57,046 nt of DNA. Source: Streptosporangiaceae bacterium. Its GTDB lineage: Bacteria; Actinomycetota; Actinomycetes; Streptosporangiales; Streptosporangiaceae. The stretch is from the NCBI GenBank assembly GCA_030037785.1, contig JASHQA010000179.1, forward strand, positions 1 through 57,046, read 5' to 3'. Within the stretch, counting starts at the first letter, position 1. Every line of letters begins with the position of its first letter. Positions 28,607 to 37,650 of this stretch are shown here, piece after piece. The notes under the pieces are model-generated. The model saw only the letters and a program-made list of their open reading frames with translations. It did no database searches and was not told where the DNA came from. The translations under genes were made by a program, and so were the position numbers.

Positions 28607-29314
28607 TCAGCGGCCGCTGACGCCGGCCCGCGAGCATATGAACCCATACTCTACTGCCAATCTTGAACTAACATATGGAATGTTCAAGCTACAGTGCATA
28701 TTCGCTGACTTGACCAGCGGCCTCGTCGGCTGACCGCCTCGCCAGGTGTGTGAGATCGGGAAAGACTTAGTGACCTTAAAGTGGGTGGCGAGACTGCGGC
28801 TGAATTCTTGGATGGACTGAATATTGTTAAAGGGCTCGGCGACCTGCGCGCTGCGATGGCCGAAATTCGTGAAGGTAACGAGGAAGACGCCGCTGCGACC
28901 GAGGATGCCGGCCACGTCGGCAAATTTGCGTGACTGAACATCCCCGAGGTATTCAAACAGTCCCTGGGCAACGACTATCTGGAACCTCTTGCGGCCAAAT
29001 CGTATCGGTACGTCGACAATATCTGCCTCCAGGAGATTGGGCGCTGAGTCGTGTATTGCGATGTCAATCCCGTAATAACTAATATTGTCCGGAAGGAGTT
29101 TCATCAGCGTCGCGGGCCCGCAGCCGACGTCGAGCAGGTCGGTTTGCCTTCCCCCGGCCACTTTGGTGATAACTCGGGCGAGCTTGCGCAGCCGGTAGTG
29201 AGCCGGGATGTGCCGCTGGTTCTCCTGGATCCAGAACTCTCGCTTGTAGTACTTCACAACCCGGCCCGGCCCGTCGCCAGCGAGCGCATTCACGTGGGTC
29301 GCCACCTCTTCCAA
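28607..29314 (-). CDS. class I SAM-dependent methyltransferase
   Basis: 235 residues. The SAM loop is DLLDVGCGPATLMKLLP, followed by YYGIDIA and FQIVVAQGLFEYL. The layout is that of small-molecule or sugar O-methyltransferases; the target is unknown. TTG 29314 is chosen because GGGAGG lies 6 nt upstream and the track's longer N-terminus is a shadow of the glycosyltransferase gene. It lies between that gene (53 bp) and the flippase fusion (6 bp), in one minus-strand operon. The 3' part is clearly richer in A and T than its surroundings, suggesting separate acquisition. Confidence 0.82.
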   Translation of the reverse strand: MEEVATHVNALAGDGPGRVVKYYKREFWIQENQRHIPAHYRLRKLARVITKVAGGRQTDLLDVGCGPATLMKLLPDNISYYGIDIAIHDSAPNLLEADIVDVPIRFGRKRFQIVVAQGLFEYLGDVQSRKFADVAGILGRSGVFLVTFTNFGHRSAQVAEPFNNIQSIQEFSRSLATHFKVTKSFPISHTWRGGQPTRPLVKSANMHCSLNIPYVSSRLAVEYGFICSRAGVSGR

Positions 29315-29367
29315 CCTCGCCCTCCCGAAGGCGCCACCTGGCCGAGCCGCGACCGGTGATCCGCTGG

Positions 29368-30309
29368 TCAGCTGGCTTGCAGTCGCTGACCAGCTACTAC
29401 TGACTCGACGGACACCGCGGCCTCCGTCGTCGGCGCTGGCGCCGCCGTCCTGGTGCCACCCTGCCGAGCGCGGCTGGCGAGCCACTGACCGAGGTAGCGG
29501 TAGCACTCCCACGTGTCGGCCAGCGACAGCGGCGCCCGCTGGATGGCCCGGACGTACGCCCAGACGTACTCCCCGTACAAGCGGACGGCAGGGTGCCGCC
29601 ACTGGCTGGCCCGTCGCGGGTCCATGTTCACGCACCGGCTGCGCATGGTCGGACAGGCCCGTTCCGCCCGGTCTTCGTGATCTCGCCGGAAGTAAAGCCA
29701 GTCCGGAACCTGATAAAAAGCGCCGTGCAGCCCGAGCTCAGCTACGATCGTGTGATCGGCGTGATAATAGCTTTCTTTCATCGCCGTTCTGCGCAGCACG
29801 TCAAGCCTGATAACGCCGTAGTCGTCATCGCCGCCACTGTCATAGAGCAGGCTCCGGAAGCGTTCCGGAGCTGCACTGGACGACGTACTGAGCGAGTACT
29901 TGATGGCTGCGGTCAGCGCCCCTGAGTCATTGATCCTGGCCGTCCATGCATGGGCGAGCACAACGTGCGGGTTCTCATCGAGCGCAACGACACACCGCTC
30001 GAGCAGGTCACGCGCATAGAGGTCGTCGCTGGCTGCCCACTTGAACAACTCGCCGCTGGCCCGATCGGCCACGAAGTTGTGGTTCGGCGAGAGTCCGACG
30101 TTTCGAGGCTGGCGAAAATACCGAATCCTGGAGTCCTGGCTGGCATACCGCTTGCAGATATCGGCGGTTCCATCGGTCGAGGCGTTGTCGGAAATGATGA
30201 GCTCGAAGTCCTCGTAGCTCTGGCCGAGGAGGGCTTCGATAGCCTGTGATAGATACCTCTCGCCATTGAAGACCGGTAGTCCAACGGTCAGTCGGTGCGG
30301 CCGGTTCAT
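29368..30309 (-). CDS. family 2 glycosyltransferase
   Basis: 313 residues, GT-A fold, inverting. It starts LTVGLPVFNGERYLSQAIEALLGQSY. The nucleotide-binding IISDNASTDGTADI and GELFKWAASDDLY (in the DxD position) are present. Cytoplasmic and membrane-associated, it adds a sugar to the lipid-linked repeat unit; donor and acceptor cannot be told. The C-terminal tail is Ala/Thr-rich. ATG 30309 is the first codon of the minus-strand operon with the methyltransferase and flippase fusion. Its promoter must lie in the 289-bp divergent gap that carries a palindrome at 30461-30486. Confidence 0.9.
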   Translation of the reverse strand: MNRPHRLTVGLPVFNGERYLSQAIEALLGQSYEDFELIISDNASTDGTADICKRYASQDSRIRYFRQPRNVGLSPNHNFVADRASGELFKWAASDDLYARDLLERCVVALDENPHVVLAHAWTARINDSGALTAAIKYSLSTSSSAAPERFRSLLYDSGGDDDYGVIRLDVLRRTAMKESYYHADHTIVAELGLHGAFYQVPDWLYFRRDHEDRAERACPTMRSRCVNMDPRRASQWRHPAVRLYGEYVWAYVRAIQRAPLSLADTWECYRYLGQWLASRARQGGTRTAAPAPTTEAAVSVESVVAGQRLQAS

Positions 30310-30460
30310 CGACGGGTGTCTTCCCGCCGTCCGGCTTGCGGCAGTGATGCGCAGCCTGCTGCTGGGTGTGGCGTCATCAGTTTCCCTGGGTCAGGAATGC
30401 CCGGCGGGCGCAACGGCGAAGCTTGCTCGATCTGACTACGGGAGCCTGCGCTCAGGTGCT

Positions 30461-30486
30461 CTGATACATGCTCCTCGGTGTATCAG
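30461..30486. promoter_or_regulatory. palindromic operator-like site CTGATACA-N10-TGTATCAG
   Basis: A perfect 8-bp inverted repeat with a 10-nt spacer, between the divergent GT2 and Wzy-like genes of the island. The half-site GGTGTATCAGG recurs at 46574-46584, in the other divergent gap of the locus. It is possibly the target of a dimeric regulator; no regulator is identified. Confidence 0.45.
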
Positions 30487-30598
30487 GACCGCAAGGTCAG
30501 CGCTCAGATTCACGGTGGCTCACGCGGCAGCGTGGCCGAGTCCAGCGCGGCCCATCGCGCGCGCAGCAGCCTAGGCCGAGTTGTGGGGGGAACCGTCC

Positions 30599-31846
30599 AT
30601 GAGCACGCCGGTCATGGCGTTCCCGGCGCGGTTGCGGGCTGCCTTGCCAGCGACCGCGGAAACCCGCGAACGCTGGGTGCGGCGCAGGGTGGGCCTGGTC
30701 TGGGCACTGCTGGTCCTGAACGTGCTGACGTTCGCCGCAGGCACCTGGAATCAGGAGCCGCTGATCGTACCCATCCCGTCGACCGTCGGCAAGATCATCA
30801 CGCAGGGAGCCCTGCCTGCGGCGCTGATCGTCGCCCTGACCCTCAACCGTCGGCTGATCATCCGTCCGAATGTGTTTCTGGTCCTGACGACCCTGCTCGC
30901 GATAGCCGCGATCGTGTCGGCCGTGCACCCCGACGGGCACGTCTCCGGCACGTTGTATCGGACGGCCCGGCTTTGCGGCTTCGTCGCGACCCTGTGGCTG
31001 CTGTCACCCTGGTGGGGTCGCCGCGACCTGCTCCTGCTCCGGTGTCAGCTCTGGGCGCTTGGCGCGGTGCTGGCGTCCGTGCTGGCTGGCTTGCTCGTCG
31101 CCCCCGGCCGTGCGCTGGCCCAGGGCAGGCTCTCCGGCGAGTTCTGGCCGCTCCCCCCAACCGAGGTCGCGGACCTGGCGGCGGTGCTGGTGGGACTGGT
31201 ATTTGTGCTGTGGCTATGCCGCATGGTGCGAAGCCGCGTCGCCCTCGCCGTCATTGTCGTCGGCGGCGTACTGCTGCTGCTGACCCACAGCAGGGTTGCC
31301 CTGCTCGGCATGCTGGCAGGGACCCTCGCCGCCGGGCTGAGCGTGTTCGTGACCAGGGCCCGGGCGCGCTGGACGCTTGCCGCAGCCGCGGTCACCGCCT
31401 CGCTCGCGGTCACCGCGTTTTCCGGTGCGCTCACGACCTGGCTGGTCCGTGGTCAAAGCGCCAACCAACTGGAAGGCCTGACCGGGCGGACATCGGTGTG
31501 GAGCATGGTCCTCAAGACGCCACGGGACTCGTTTCAGGTCTTGTTCGGGTTCGGCCTGTCCGACAAGTCATTCAACGGGTTTCCCGTTGACAGCAACTGG
31601 ATCGGCGCCTACCTGGACCTCGGCATCGTGGGAGTCGTGCTCTCAGCCACGCTGCTGCTATTCGTACTGATCGCCGCCTACTTTCACCCAAGCGGCGCGC
31701 GCCGTGCCCTTGCCCTGTTTCTCGTTACCTACCTCCTCGTCGCGTCGTTCACCGCGACCGGGCTCAGTGACGCGTCGATCGCCCTTCTCGAGCTTTCCCT
31801 CGCGGCGTCGCTGCTCGTGCCGAGCCTGGCCGGAGGCGGTCCCTAG
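30599..31846 (+). CDS. O-antigen polymerase/ligase-like membrane protein (Wzy type)
   Basis: About 415 residues with ten or more hydrophobic helices, for example VGLVWALLVLNVLTFAAG, LAVIVVGGVLLLLTHSRVALLGMLAG and VVLSATLLLFVLIAAYF. The THSRVALLG motif followed by a large extracytoplasmic loop (GLTGRTSVWSMVLKTP..FGFGLSDKSFNGFPVDSNW) is characteristic of the Wzy_C/O-antigen ligase family. It would polymerise the repeat units outside the membrane. ATG 30599 has GGGGG upstream. It is followed immediately (0 bp) by the GT4 gene. Polymerase and ligase roles cannot be separated from sequence alone. Confidence 0.87.
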   Translation: MSTPVMAFPARLRAALPATAETRERWVRRRVGLVWALLVLNVLTFAAGTWNQEPLIVPIPSTVGKIITQGALPAALIVALTLNRRLIIRPNVFLVLTTLLAIAAIVSAVHPDGHVSGTLYRTARLCGFVATLWLLSPWWGRRDLLLLRCQLWALGAVLASVLAGLLVAPGRALAQGRLSGEFWPLPPTEVADLAAVLVGLVFVLWLCRMVRSRVALAVIVVGGVLLLLTHSRVALLGMLAGTLAAGLSVFVTRARARWTLAAAAVTASLAVTAFSGALTTWLVRGQSANQLEGLTGRTSVWSMVLKTPRDSFQVLFGFGLSDKSFNGFPVDSNWIGAYLDLGIVGVVLSATLLLFVLIAAYFHPSGARRALALFLVTYLLVASFTATGLSDASIALLELSLAASLLVPSLAGGGP

Positions 31847-33091
31847 ATGAAGGTGCTGATAGCGCACAATCGATATCGTTCCGGGACACCGAGCGGCGAA
31901 AATCGCGTCGTTGACGCCGAAAGCGTGGCACTCGCGGCCGCCGGGCATGAGGTGGTCCGCTTCGAACTGCGCAGCGACCAGATCAGCGCCTGGCGGCTGG
32001 CCAGGAAGGCCACCCTGCCTGCCAGAGTCATCTGGAATCCGGAGGCGTATCGCAACCTGGGTGTCATGCTGCGCGAGTCCAGACCGGACGTTGTGCACGT
32101 GCACAATACCTTTCCGCTGCTCAGCCCCGCGATCCTGTACGCGTGCCGGCGGGCCAGGGTCCCGGTCGTCCTGACCGTCCACAACTACCGGCTCTCGTGC
32201 GCCACCGGCGACTTCTTCCGAAACGGCGTGATCTGCCACGCCTGCGCTCGCGGCGCGGGCCCGATCCCGGCGGTCGTGCATGGCTGTTACCGAGGGTCGC
32301 GCGCTGCGACCGTCCCGGCGGCGCTCGCGATCAGCGCGCACCGCTCAGCGTGGCGGTCGCTCATCTCCGCGTACGTGTTCATCTCGGCGAGGCAGCGCGA
32401 CCTCCTGAGCGGGCTCCGCCTCCCCGCCGATCGCGTGTTCGTCGCGTCCAACCTCGTACCTCGCCGAGACCTGCAGCGCCCGCCGAGGTTGCCCGTCGCG
32501 CTCTACGCAGGCCGGCTGGAGGAGGCCAAGGGCGTGCGGCTGCTGATGTCGGCCTGGGATCGCCTCTGCGCTACGCCTTGCGACGTCGGGCTCCGGCTGC
32601 TGATCGCCGGTACCGGGTCGCTCGATCGCGAAGTAGCCGGGTGGGCGGCGACGCGGCCCTCGGTCGAGATCCTCGGACACGTGCCGAGCGCACGATGCGC
32701 AGAGCTGATGGCCCGGGCACGTGCCGTCGTCGTGCCGTCACTGTGGCAGGAGGCGTTCGGACTCGTCGTCGTCGAGGCCATGGCCGCGGGGACACCGCCG
32801 ATCGCGTCGGAGCACGGTTCGTTCGCTGAGCTCATCACCCCCGGCCTGGACGGCGTGCTGTTCCCGCCAGGAGACGCCAAGGCGCTCGCGCTGATCCTGG
32901 CCGACGTGGCTGCCGACCCCGCCCGGTACCGCGGCTACGGCGACCAGGCCAGGGTCTCCTACGAACAGCGCTTCAATCCCGACGATCACGTCGATCGGCT
33001 GGTTGAGATCTACCACTTCGCGATCTCCAACCCGGTCTGGCTGGGCTTGGCCGAGGGGGAGCAGCGACGACCAACACGGACCGTGGCATGA
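31847..33091 (+). CDS. family 4 glycosyltransferase
   Basis: 414 residues, GT-B fold, retaining. The N-terminal domain is MKVLIAHNRYRSGTPSGENRVV..DVVHVHNTFPLLSPAIL. A Cys-containing insertion (CATGDFF..CHACARG) matches a GT4 subgroup seen in exopolysaccharide loci. The C-terminal domain has ALYAGRLEEAKGVRLLM and WQEAFGLVVVEAMAAGTPPIASEHG, where the EX7E-like region binds the donor. ATG 31847 follows the Wzy stop directly, and its end overlaps the next gene by 4 bp (ATGA), so the three are translationally coupled. Confidence 0.92.
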   Translation: MKVLIAHNRYRSGTPSGENRVVDAESVALAAAGHEVVRFELRSDQISAWRLARKATLPARVIWNPEAYRNLGVMLRESRPDVVHVHNTFPLLSPAILYACRRARVPVVLTVHNYRLSCATGDFFRNGVICHACARGAGPIPAVVHGCYRGSRAATVPAALAISAHRSAWRSLISAYVFISARQRDLLSGLRLPADRVFVASNLVPRRDLQRPPRLPVALYAGRLEEAKGVRLLMSAWDRLCATPCDVGLRLLIAGTGSLDREVAGWAATRPSVEILGHVPSARCAELMARARAVVVPSLWQEAFGLVVVEAMAAGTPPIASEHGSFAELITPGLDGVLFPPGDAKALALILADVAADPARYRGYGDQARVSYEQRFNPDDHVDRLVEIYHFAISNPVWLGLAEGEQRRPTRTVA

Positions 33092-33987
33092 CTGATAGCA
33101 GGGTTCGGTCCACCGATCCAGCCAGCCGTCCGCGCCAGCGAACCACGCAGGCGCAGCTCCGGCGTCGGCTGGCCAGTTCACCGTTCGGGCGGGCCGCGGC
33201 GTTGCCGGTTCGGACGATGGCCGTGGCGCGCTACGACGCCCGGCTGATCGGACGATCACTCGACTGGCTCGTCCGCAGCCGAGAGACAACGAACTACACC
33301 TACGACCTCGAGCCGCTCAACCTCGACCAGCTCGGCTGGTTTGTGTCGGCGGTCACCGGTGCCAGCATCGCGGACGTCCGTTCCTGGCTGCAGGAGCTGC
33401 AAGACGACCAGCACCTGTCCGACCAGCTCACCCACCGACTGGCAGCCAATCCCCGGCGGCGCATCTGCGCTAGCGAGCCGCACTGGGCCCGCCGACTAGG
33501 CTGGTACGCGCTGGTGCGCGCCACCCGGCCAGATCACGTCGTGGAGACCGGGACACACCTCGGTCTCGGGTCATGCGTCATCGCCGCGGCCTTGCTGCGC
33601 AACGGAGGCGGCCGGCTGACCACGATCGACGTCGATGCCGATGCCGGCTACCTCATCGGACAGCCGTGGTCCAGCGTCATCGACCGACGCATCGAAGCCT
33701 CGGTCGCGGCGCTGGCAACGATGTCAGCTGTCGACATGTTCCTGCACGACAGCCTGCACACGTATGAGTACGAGATGCGAGAGCTAGCCGCGGTGGCGCC
33801 GAACCTGCGTGCGGGGGCCATCGTGCTCTCAGACAATGCCCATGACTCTCGTGCACTCTCTGACTGGGCCGAGCACACCGGGCGCCGCTACCTGTTCTTC
33901 AAGGAACATCCGCGGGATCACTGGTGGCCGGGCGACGGTATCGGCGCTGCCTGGCACGTCCGGACAGCAGAGCCGAACAGGCGCTAG
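33088..33987 (+). CDS. class I SAM-dependent methyltransferase (Methyltransf_24-like)
   Basis: 299 residues. A basic helical N-terminus (TTQAQLRRRLASSPFGRAAALPVRTMAVARYDARLIGRSLDWL) precedes the catalytic domain with VVETGTHLGLGSCVIAAALL, LTTIDVDADAGYL, VDMFLHDSLHTYEYEMRE and GAIVLSDNAHDS. This pattern is common for sugar methyltransferases in polysaccharide loci, such as CmcI- or FkbM-adjacent types; the substrate is unknown. It overlaps the upstream GT4 by ATGA. The stop overlaps the convergent beta-helix lipoprotein gene by 4 bp. Confidence 0.85.
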   Translation: MTDSRVRSTDPASRPRQRTTQAQLRRRLASSPFGRAAALPVRTMAVARYDARLIGRSLDWLVRSRETTNYTYDLEPLNLDQLGWFVSAVTGASIADVRSWLQELQDDQHLSDQLTHRLAANPRRRICASEPHWARRLGWYALVRATRPDHVVETGTHLGLGSCVIAAALLRNGGGRLTTIDVDADAGYLIGQPWSSVIDRRIEASVAALATMSAVDMFLHDSLHTYEYEMRELAAVAPNLRAGAIVLSDNAHDSRALSDWAEHTGRRYLFFKEHPRDHWWPGDGIGAAWHVRTAEPNRR

Positions 33988-35879
33988 TGCCGGGCGGTCG
34001 TCCGCACCGGAGCGGGGTTGTAAGTGCTACCGCCGTCCTGACCGAAGGGACCTGCGCACTGACCGCTCTGGTGGTCCTCGGCGGTGCTGCACTTGTCGCC
34101 CCGCGCGACGCTGCCCGTCCACTGGCGCCAGCTCACCACGTTCCCCTGGTTCCACGCGAAGAAGGCTGACGGGCCGTTGTAGGTGTTGTCTGACCACGAA
34201 TCCTGGCGGAAGAAGGTGACCTCGGTCGCGGTAACCCAGCTAGGACCGTGATTCGGCGACCCGTACTCGCTGAAAATGCCGCCCGCACCGCAGTCTGGCC
34301 AGGCGGTGCGGTTGCAGTGCGGGATGTCTGCCGGGTTGAAATCTATGGTGTTCCCGGTCACGTGCACGCTGACCGTCTCCCACTGGCAGCCGTCCCACCA
34401 GTCCTCGGCTGGCGACCCGGTTCTGTCGCCGACGTAGGTCGTCAGGCTGACCGAGGCCGACGGCAGCTGCGCCGTACACGCCGAGACGCTAAAAGGACCC
34501 GCGGAGCCGCCCGCCACGAGCGTGCACGCCGCGTCATATCCGGCGGCGCAGGTCCGGCCAGAGTCCTGAAAGAGGAAAATGTTGCCGCCGTTGTCGACGA
34601 GCGTGTTTCCGGTGATAACCGACTGCTCCTGATAGGAGCGCTGGTCCGCGCACGCCGCCTCCGGGCAGGCCGGAACCCCGCCCAGGTACGCTGGGCTGCC
34701 ACTCCCGTTCACGTAGATGGCAGGCTGCGGGAACCCCGGATTGTTCAGGCCATCAGCCCAGTCGTTGTCCGCGATGTAGTTGTCAGTGATCGCAAAGTTG
34801 TAAGAGATCTCCTCGATGACTGCCGCACCCTCGTTGGCTGCGAAGGCGTTACCGCGAATGGTGGTATTGGCGTTATCGGTGTCGACCCAGGCGCCTGGGC
34901 CCCAGTTGTTGTGGACGTCGTTGTCCGTGATGGTCACTCCGTCGGTGCGCCAGAGCTTGAACCCGCCCTCATCACCATCCGGGACGACCGTGCCACAGTG
35001 GGCGTTCCGGTACTTCGCTGGGACCGGGTTGTGGTGGGACCAGCCAATGGCTGAGTTCTTCAGCAGCCCCTCGTAGTCGCACGTGTCGTTGTAGCTGATC
35101 TCGTTGCCGTCGACCGTGATGTCGTAGGGACCGCCGGTCAGCGAGTCGCCTCCCCAGGGGGTAACCGCGGACGACTGGAAACCGTACTGACCGTTGCGCG
35201 TGAGGCAGTTGTCCTTGAGCGTGTTGCCGGTGCCTGCCAGAACGCCGGCGCCCGGAACATTAAGTGTGACCGTATTATACTGGATTGTCCAGTCTATGTT
35301 CGCGTCGAGATTGACCGCCGCCGCGTTCGGCCCGGGCGTGAACTTCTCGATCGTGAGGTACTCGATCGTCACTCCAGGCTGGTCACCATCGGAGTAGTTC
35401 GAGTCGATACCCCACGGCTCGCGGTGCGAGTAGTCACCGGAAAGAATCGTCGTGGTGCCGTCTTCCCGGTCACCCCCGACGAACGCGTCATGAGCCCTCG
35501 CCTGGAAGCTCCCGATGTGCGTCCCTGGCGCCAGGTAGTAAACCGTGTCGGGGCGCAACTCGTACGACGGATAGTCGCGTGTTCCCGCCGCGACGACGAC
35601 ACCCGTGGTGTCGCGAGGGAAGGCCGTCCCCGGTGAGCCATACGTAGGCAGGCCAGGGGTGCCGCTCCGATAGGCGCCGGCCACGCCGTCATAGTCGTAC
35701 GGCGAGTGCAGGATCGGCGCACCGCAGACAGCCGGCGCCGAGCCGGGTGGCACGGCCACCGCAACTCCGGGTGCGCCGCCAGCGGCACGCGTGTCGGCGC
35801 TTGGCGCCGCGCCACTGCACGCCGCGAGCAGCAGCGCCGACATGACCAGCGGGACAACCGGGGGGATCGGCTTCGACAT
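33984..35879 (-). CDS. lipoprotein with right-handed parallel beta-helix
   Basis: 631 residues. The signal peptide ends in the lipobox LLAAC, so it is exported and lipid-anchored outside the membrane. The mature part has Asn-rich coils typical of parallel beta-helices: ITVDGNEISYNDT, VTITDNDVHNNWGPGAWVDTDN, TTIRGNAFAANEGAAVIEE and VITGNTLVDNGGN. Several paired Cys occur in the C-terminal third. Such folds are found in polysaccharide lyases, C5-epimerases and hydrolases, so it may trim or modify the exported polymer; no active site is assigned. ATG 35879 has GGGAG upstream. It ends a minus-strand run starting at the SDR-divergent GT4. Confidence 0.82.
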   Translation of the reverse strand: MSKPIPPVVPLVMSALLLAACSGAAPSADTRAAGGAPGVAVAVPPGSAPAVCGAPILHSPYDYDGVAGAYRSGTPGLPTYGSPGTAFPRDTTGVVVAAGTRDYPSYELRPDTVYYLAPGTHIGSFQARAHDAFVGGDREDGTTTILSGDYSHREPWGIDSNYSDGDQPGVTIEYLTIEKFTPGPNAAAVNLDANIDWTIQYNTVTLNVPGAGVLAGTGNTLKDNCLTRNGQYGFQSSAVTPWGGDSLTGGPYDITVDGNEISYNDTCDYEGLLKNSAIGWSHHNPVPAKYRNAHCGTVVPDGDEGGFKLWRTDGVTITDNDVHNNWGPGAWVDTDNANTTIRGNAFAANEGAAVIEEISYNFAITDNYIADNDWADGLNNPGFPQPAIYVNGSGSPAYLGGVPACPEAACADQRSYQEQSVITGNTLVDNGGNIFLFQDSGRTCAAGYDAACTLVAGGSAGPFSVSACTAQLPSASVSLTTYVGDRTGSPAEDWWDGCQWETVSVHVTGNTIDFNPADIPHCNRTAWPDCGAGGIFSEYGSPNHGPSWVTATEVTFFRQDSWSDNTYNGPSAFFAWNQGNVVSWRQWTGSVARGDKCSTAEDHQSGQCAGPFGQDGGSTYNPAPVRTTARH

Positions 35880-35916
35880 GGGGGGCTCCCTGCGCTAGGC
35901 GGCGTCGGCTCAGGGC

Positions 35917-37650
35917 TCAACCCGGCTGCGGCAAGCTGGCGGCCGCGTCGCCCGCGATCGACGCTGACTCAGCGTCGCCGGCCAGTGGGTCAGCGCGCAG
36001 CCTGGGCGCAGTCGGCTCGTCGCGTCCGCGGGCGACGCCCAGGCTCTGATCGGTCGCGTCAGCGCCCACCAGCACCGCGGAGACCTGGTCTATCCCCGCA
36101 AGCCTGACCATCTCGCCGACCGAGTGGACGCGCTCGGCAGCCGACTGGCCGGCTGTCAGCATGACAACTGCGGTCTGCGTCCAGGTCGCAAGGTGCTCCG
36201 CACCCACGGCCGGATCCAGGCTGGACAGCGTGAGCAGTAGGTCTGCCGACCCGCTGACACCGATGAGCTGCTCGGAAGCTCGACCTGGCCGGCCAGCCCC
36301 CAGTTCGTGCTCAAGCGGACCGACGGGCGCGACGTCGTCGGGTTCAGGAATCACGACCGACACCTTTCCGGCGGAGGTCGTCGGCTGGTGGACGCCCGGC
36401 GTGTCCGCCCCGAGCAAGTGCGCGGCAGGCGCGCCGCTGCACAAGTCCGCTAGCACGACCCGCAAGCCACGCCCGCTGCAGCCGGTGGCTAGCGACACCA
36501 GCGACAGAGCGGCAGCGTGCGGGTCGTCGACCGGAACAATCGCCAGCGAAGCGATCCCCGGCGGGCTGGTCGGCTCCGGCAGGGTTCGCCGCAGGTACGT
36601 GGCTATCCGCCGGATCTCTGGATCGGCGACGGCCGGGTCGCCAGGATCACCGCCAGCGAAGTCGCTCACCCTGCCGACGGACAGCTTGACCGGCGCTCCG
36701 AGTACGCGCGCCACGTCGTCTCGGCGGCGCAGCTTGTCGGACGTGACAGCCCGGATCACCACGATGCCCGTGCCCAGCGCGAGACCGACGACGAGCCCGA
36801 CCACGGCGTAGGTAAGCCAGCCCTTGAGCCGAGACTGCGGCACAGCAGCCCCTGGATCAAGAACGCGGCTACCCTGCACGGCAGTCGCCGTGCTGACTGC
36901 CATGCTCGCCACGGTCTGCGTGTTCGCCAGTTTCAGTTCCGCCAGTGCGTCGGCTGCCTGCGAGTGCGCAGACCGCAGGCTCGCGAGTCTGGCAGAGTGT
37001 CCTGGCGCTGACGAGGCACCAGACAGGCGGCTGATCTGCGCGCTGAGCGAGTCGAGGTGTTGCTGCGACTGGGCGACCTGCTGCTGTAGCGAGGCAGCGA
37101 CAAGACGGTCTTGCACCTGCAGCAGTTGCCGCTGAAACGCGAGGAACGCGCTGGCCACCGCGTTAGCAGCGCGCACGGCTGCCGTGGCTGACCCCGCCTT
37201 CGTGGTGATGACGAGGACGCGGTCGGTCGGCGTGGTGACCGCATACTGACGAAGGAAGCTGGTCGCGCTCTCGTGGCTGCCGAGGTTCCTGAGCGCCGCC
37301 GTGGCCACCGTTCGGCTTTGCGCTATGGCCTGGTCATCCAGGATCTCGCCGGTATACGTCGACGGCGGGACCAGAACGGTCGCCGTTGCCTGTGGGGCCG
37401 GCGGTCTCGCCGTGTACCACCCAGCACCAGCCACCAGGCCGAGTGCCGCTGCGGTGCACCAGAACGCGGCGCCGCGCCGCAGCGCGCTCTTGATGAACCC
37501 AAGGTTGACCAGGCCGACTCCGAGCCCGGCCGGTGCGGGCTCCGGATCGCCGAGATCCGCGTCGATCGCCCACAGCGTGTCGGCCTGACCGGCAGCACCG
37601 TAGTCCGCAGCCGACGCCAACACTCCCCCGCGCTCGCGGTAGCTCCTCAT
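35917..37650 (-). CDS. Wzz/chain-length-determinant protein with vestigial kinase domain (copy 1)
   Basis: 577 residues. A first membrane helix (AFWCTAAALGLVAGAGWY) follows a cytoplasmic N-terminus of about 60 residues. An extracytoplasmic coiled-coil region (RQLLQVQDRLVAASLQQQVAQSQQHL) precedes a second helix (LTYAVVGLVVGLALGTGIVV). A C-terminal domain occupies the place of the BY-kinase module. Where Walker A (GEGKS/T) should be it reads VPVDDPHAAALSL, the Walker A' Asp cluster is weak (VVLADLC), and no Tyr cluster is present. It probably sets chain length without kinase activity. It overlaps copy 2 by 4 bp. Confidence 0.82.
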   Translation of the reverse strand: MRSYRERGGVLASAADYGAAGQADTLWAIDADLGDPEPAPAGLGVGLVNLGFIKSALRRGAAFWCTAAALGLVAGAGWYTARPPAPQATATVLVPPSTYTGEILDDQAIAQSRTVATAALRNLGSHESATSFLRQYAVTTPTDRVLVITTKAGSATAAVRAANAVASAFLAFQRQLLQVQDRLVAASLQQQVAQSQQHLDSLSAQISRLSGASSAPGHSARLASLRSAHSQAADALAELKLANTQTVASMAVSTATAVQGSRVLDPGAAVPQSRLKGWLTYAVVGLVVGLALGTGIVVIRAVTSDKLRRRDDVARVLGAPVKLSVGRVSDFAGGDPGDPAVADPEIRRIATYLRRTLPEPTSPPGIASLAIVPVDDPHAAALSLVSLATGCSGRGLRVVLADLCSGAPAAHLLGADTPGVHQPTTSAGKVSVVIPEPDDVAPVGPLEHELGAGRPGRASEQLIGVSGSADLLLTLSSLDPAVGAEHLATWTQTAVVMLTAGQSAAERVHSVGEMVRLAGIDQVSAVLVGADATDQSLGVARGRDEPTAPRLRADPLAGDAESASIAGDAAASLPQPG

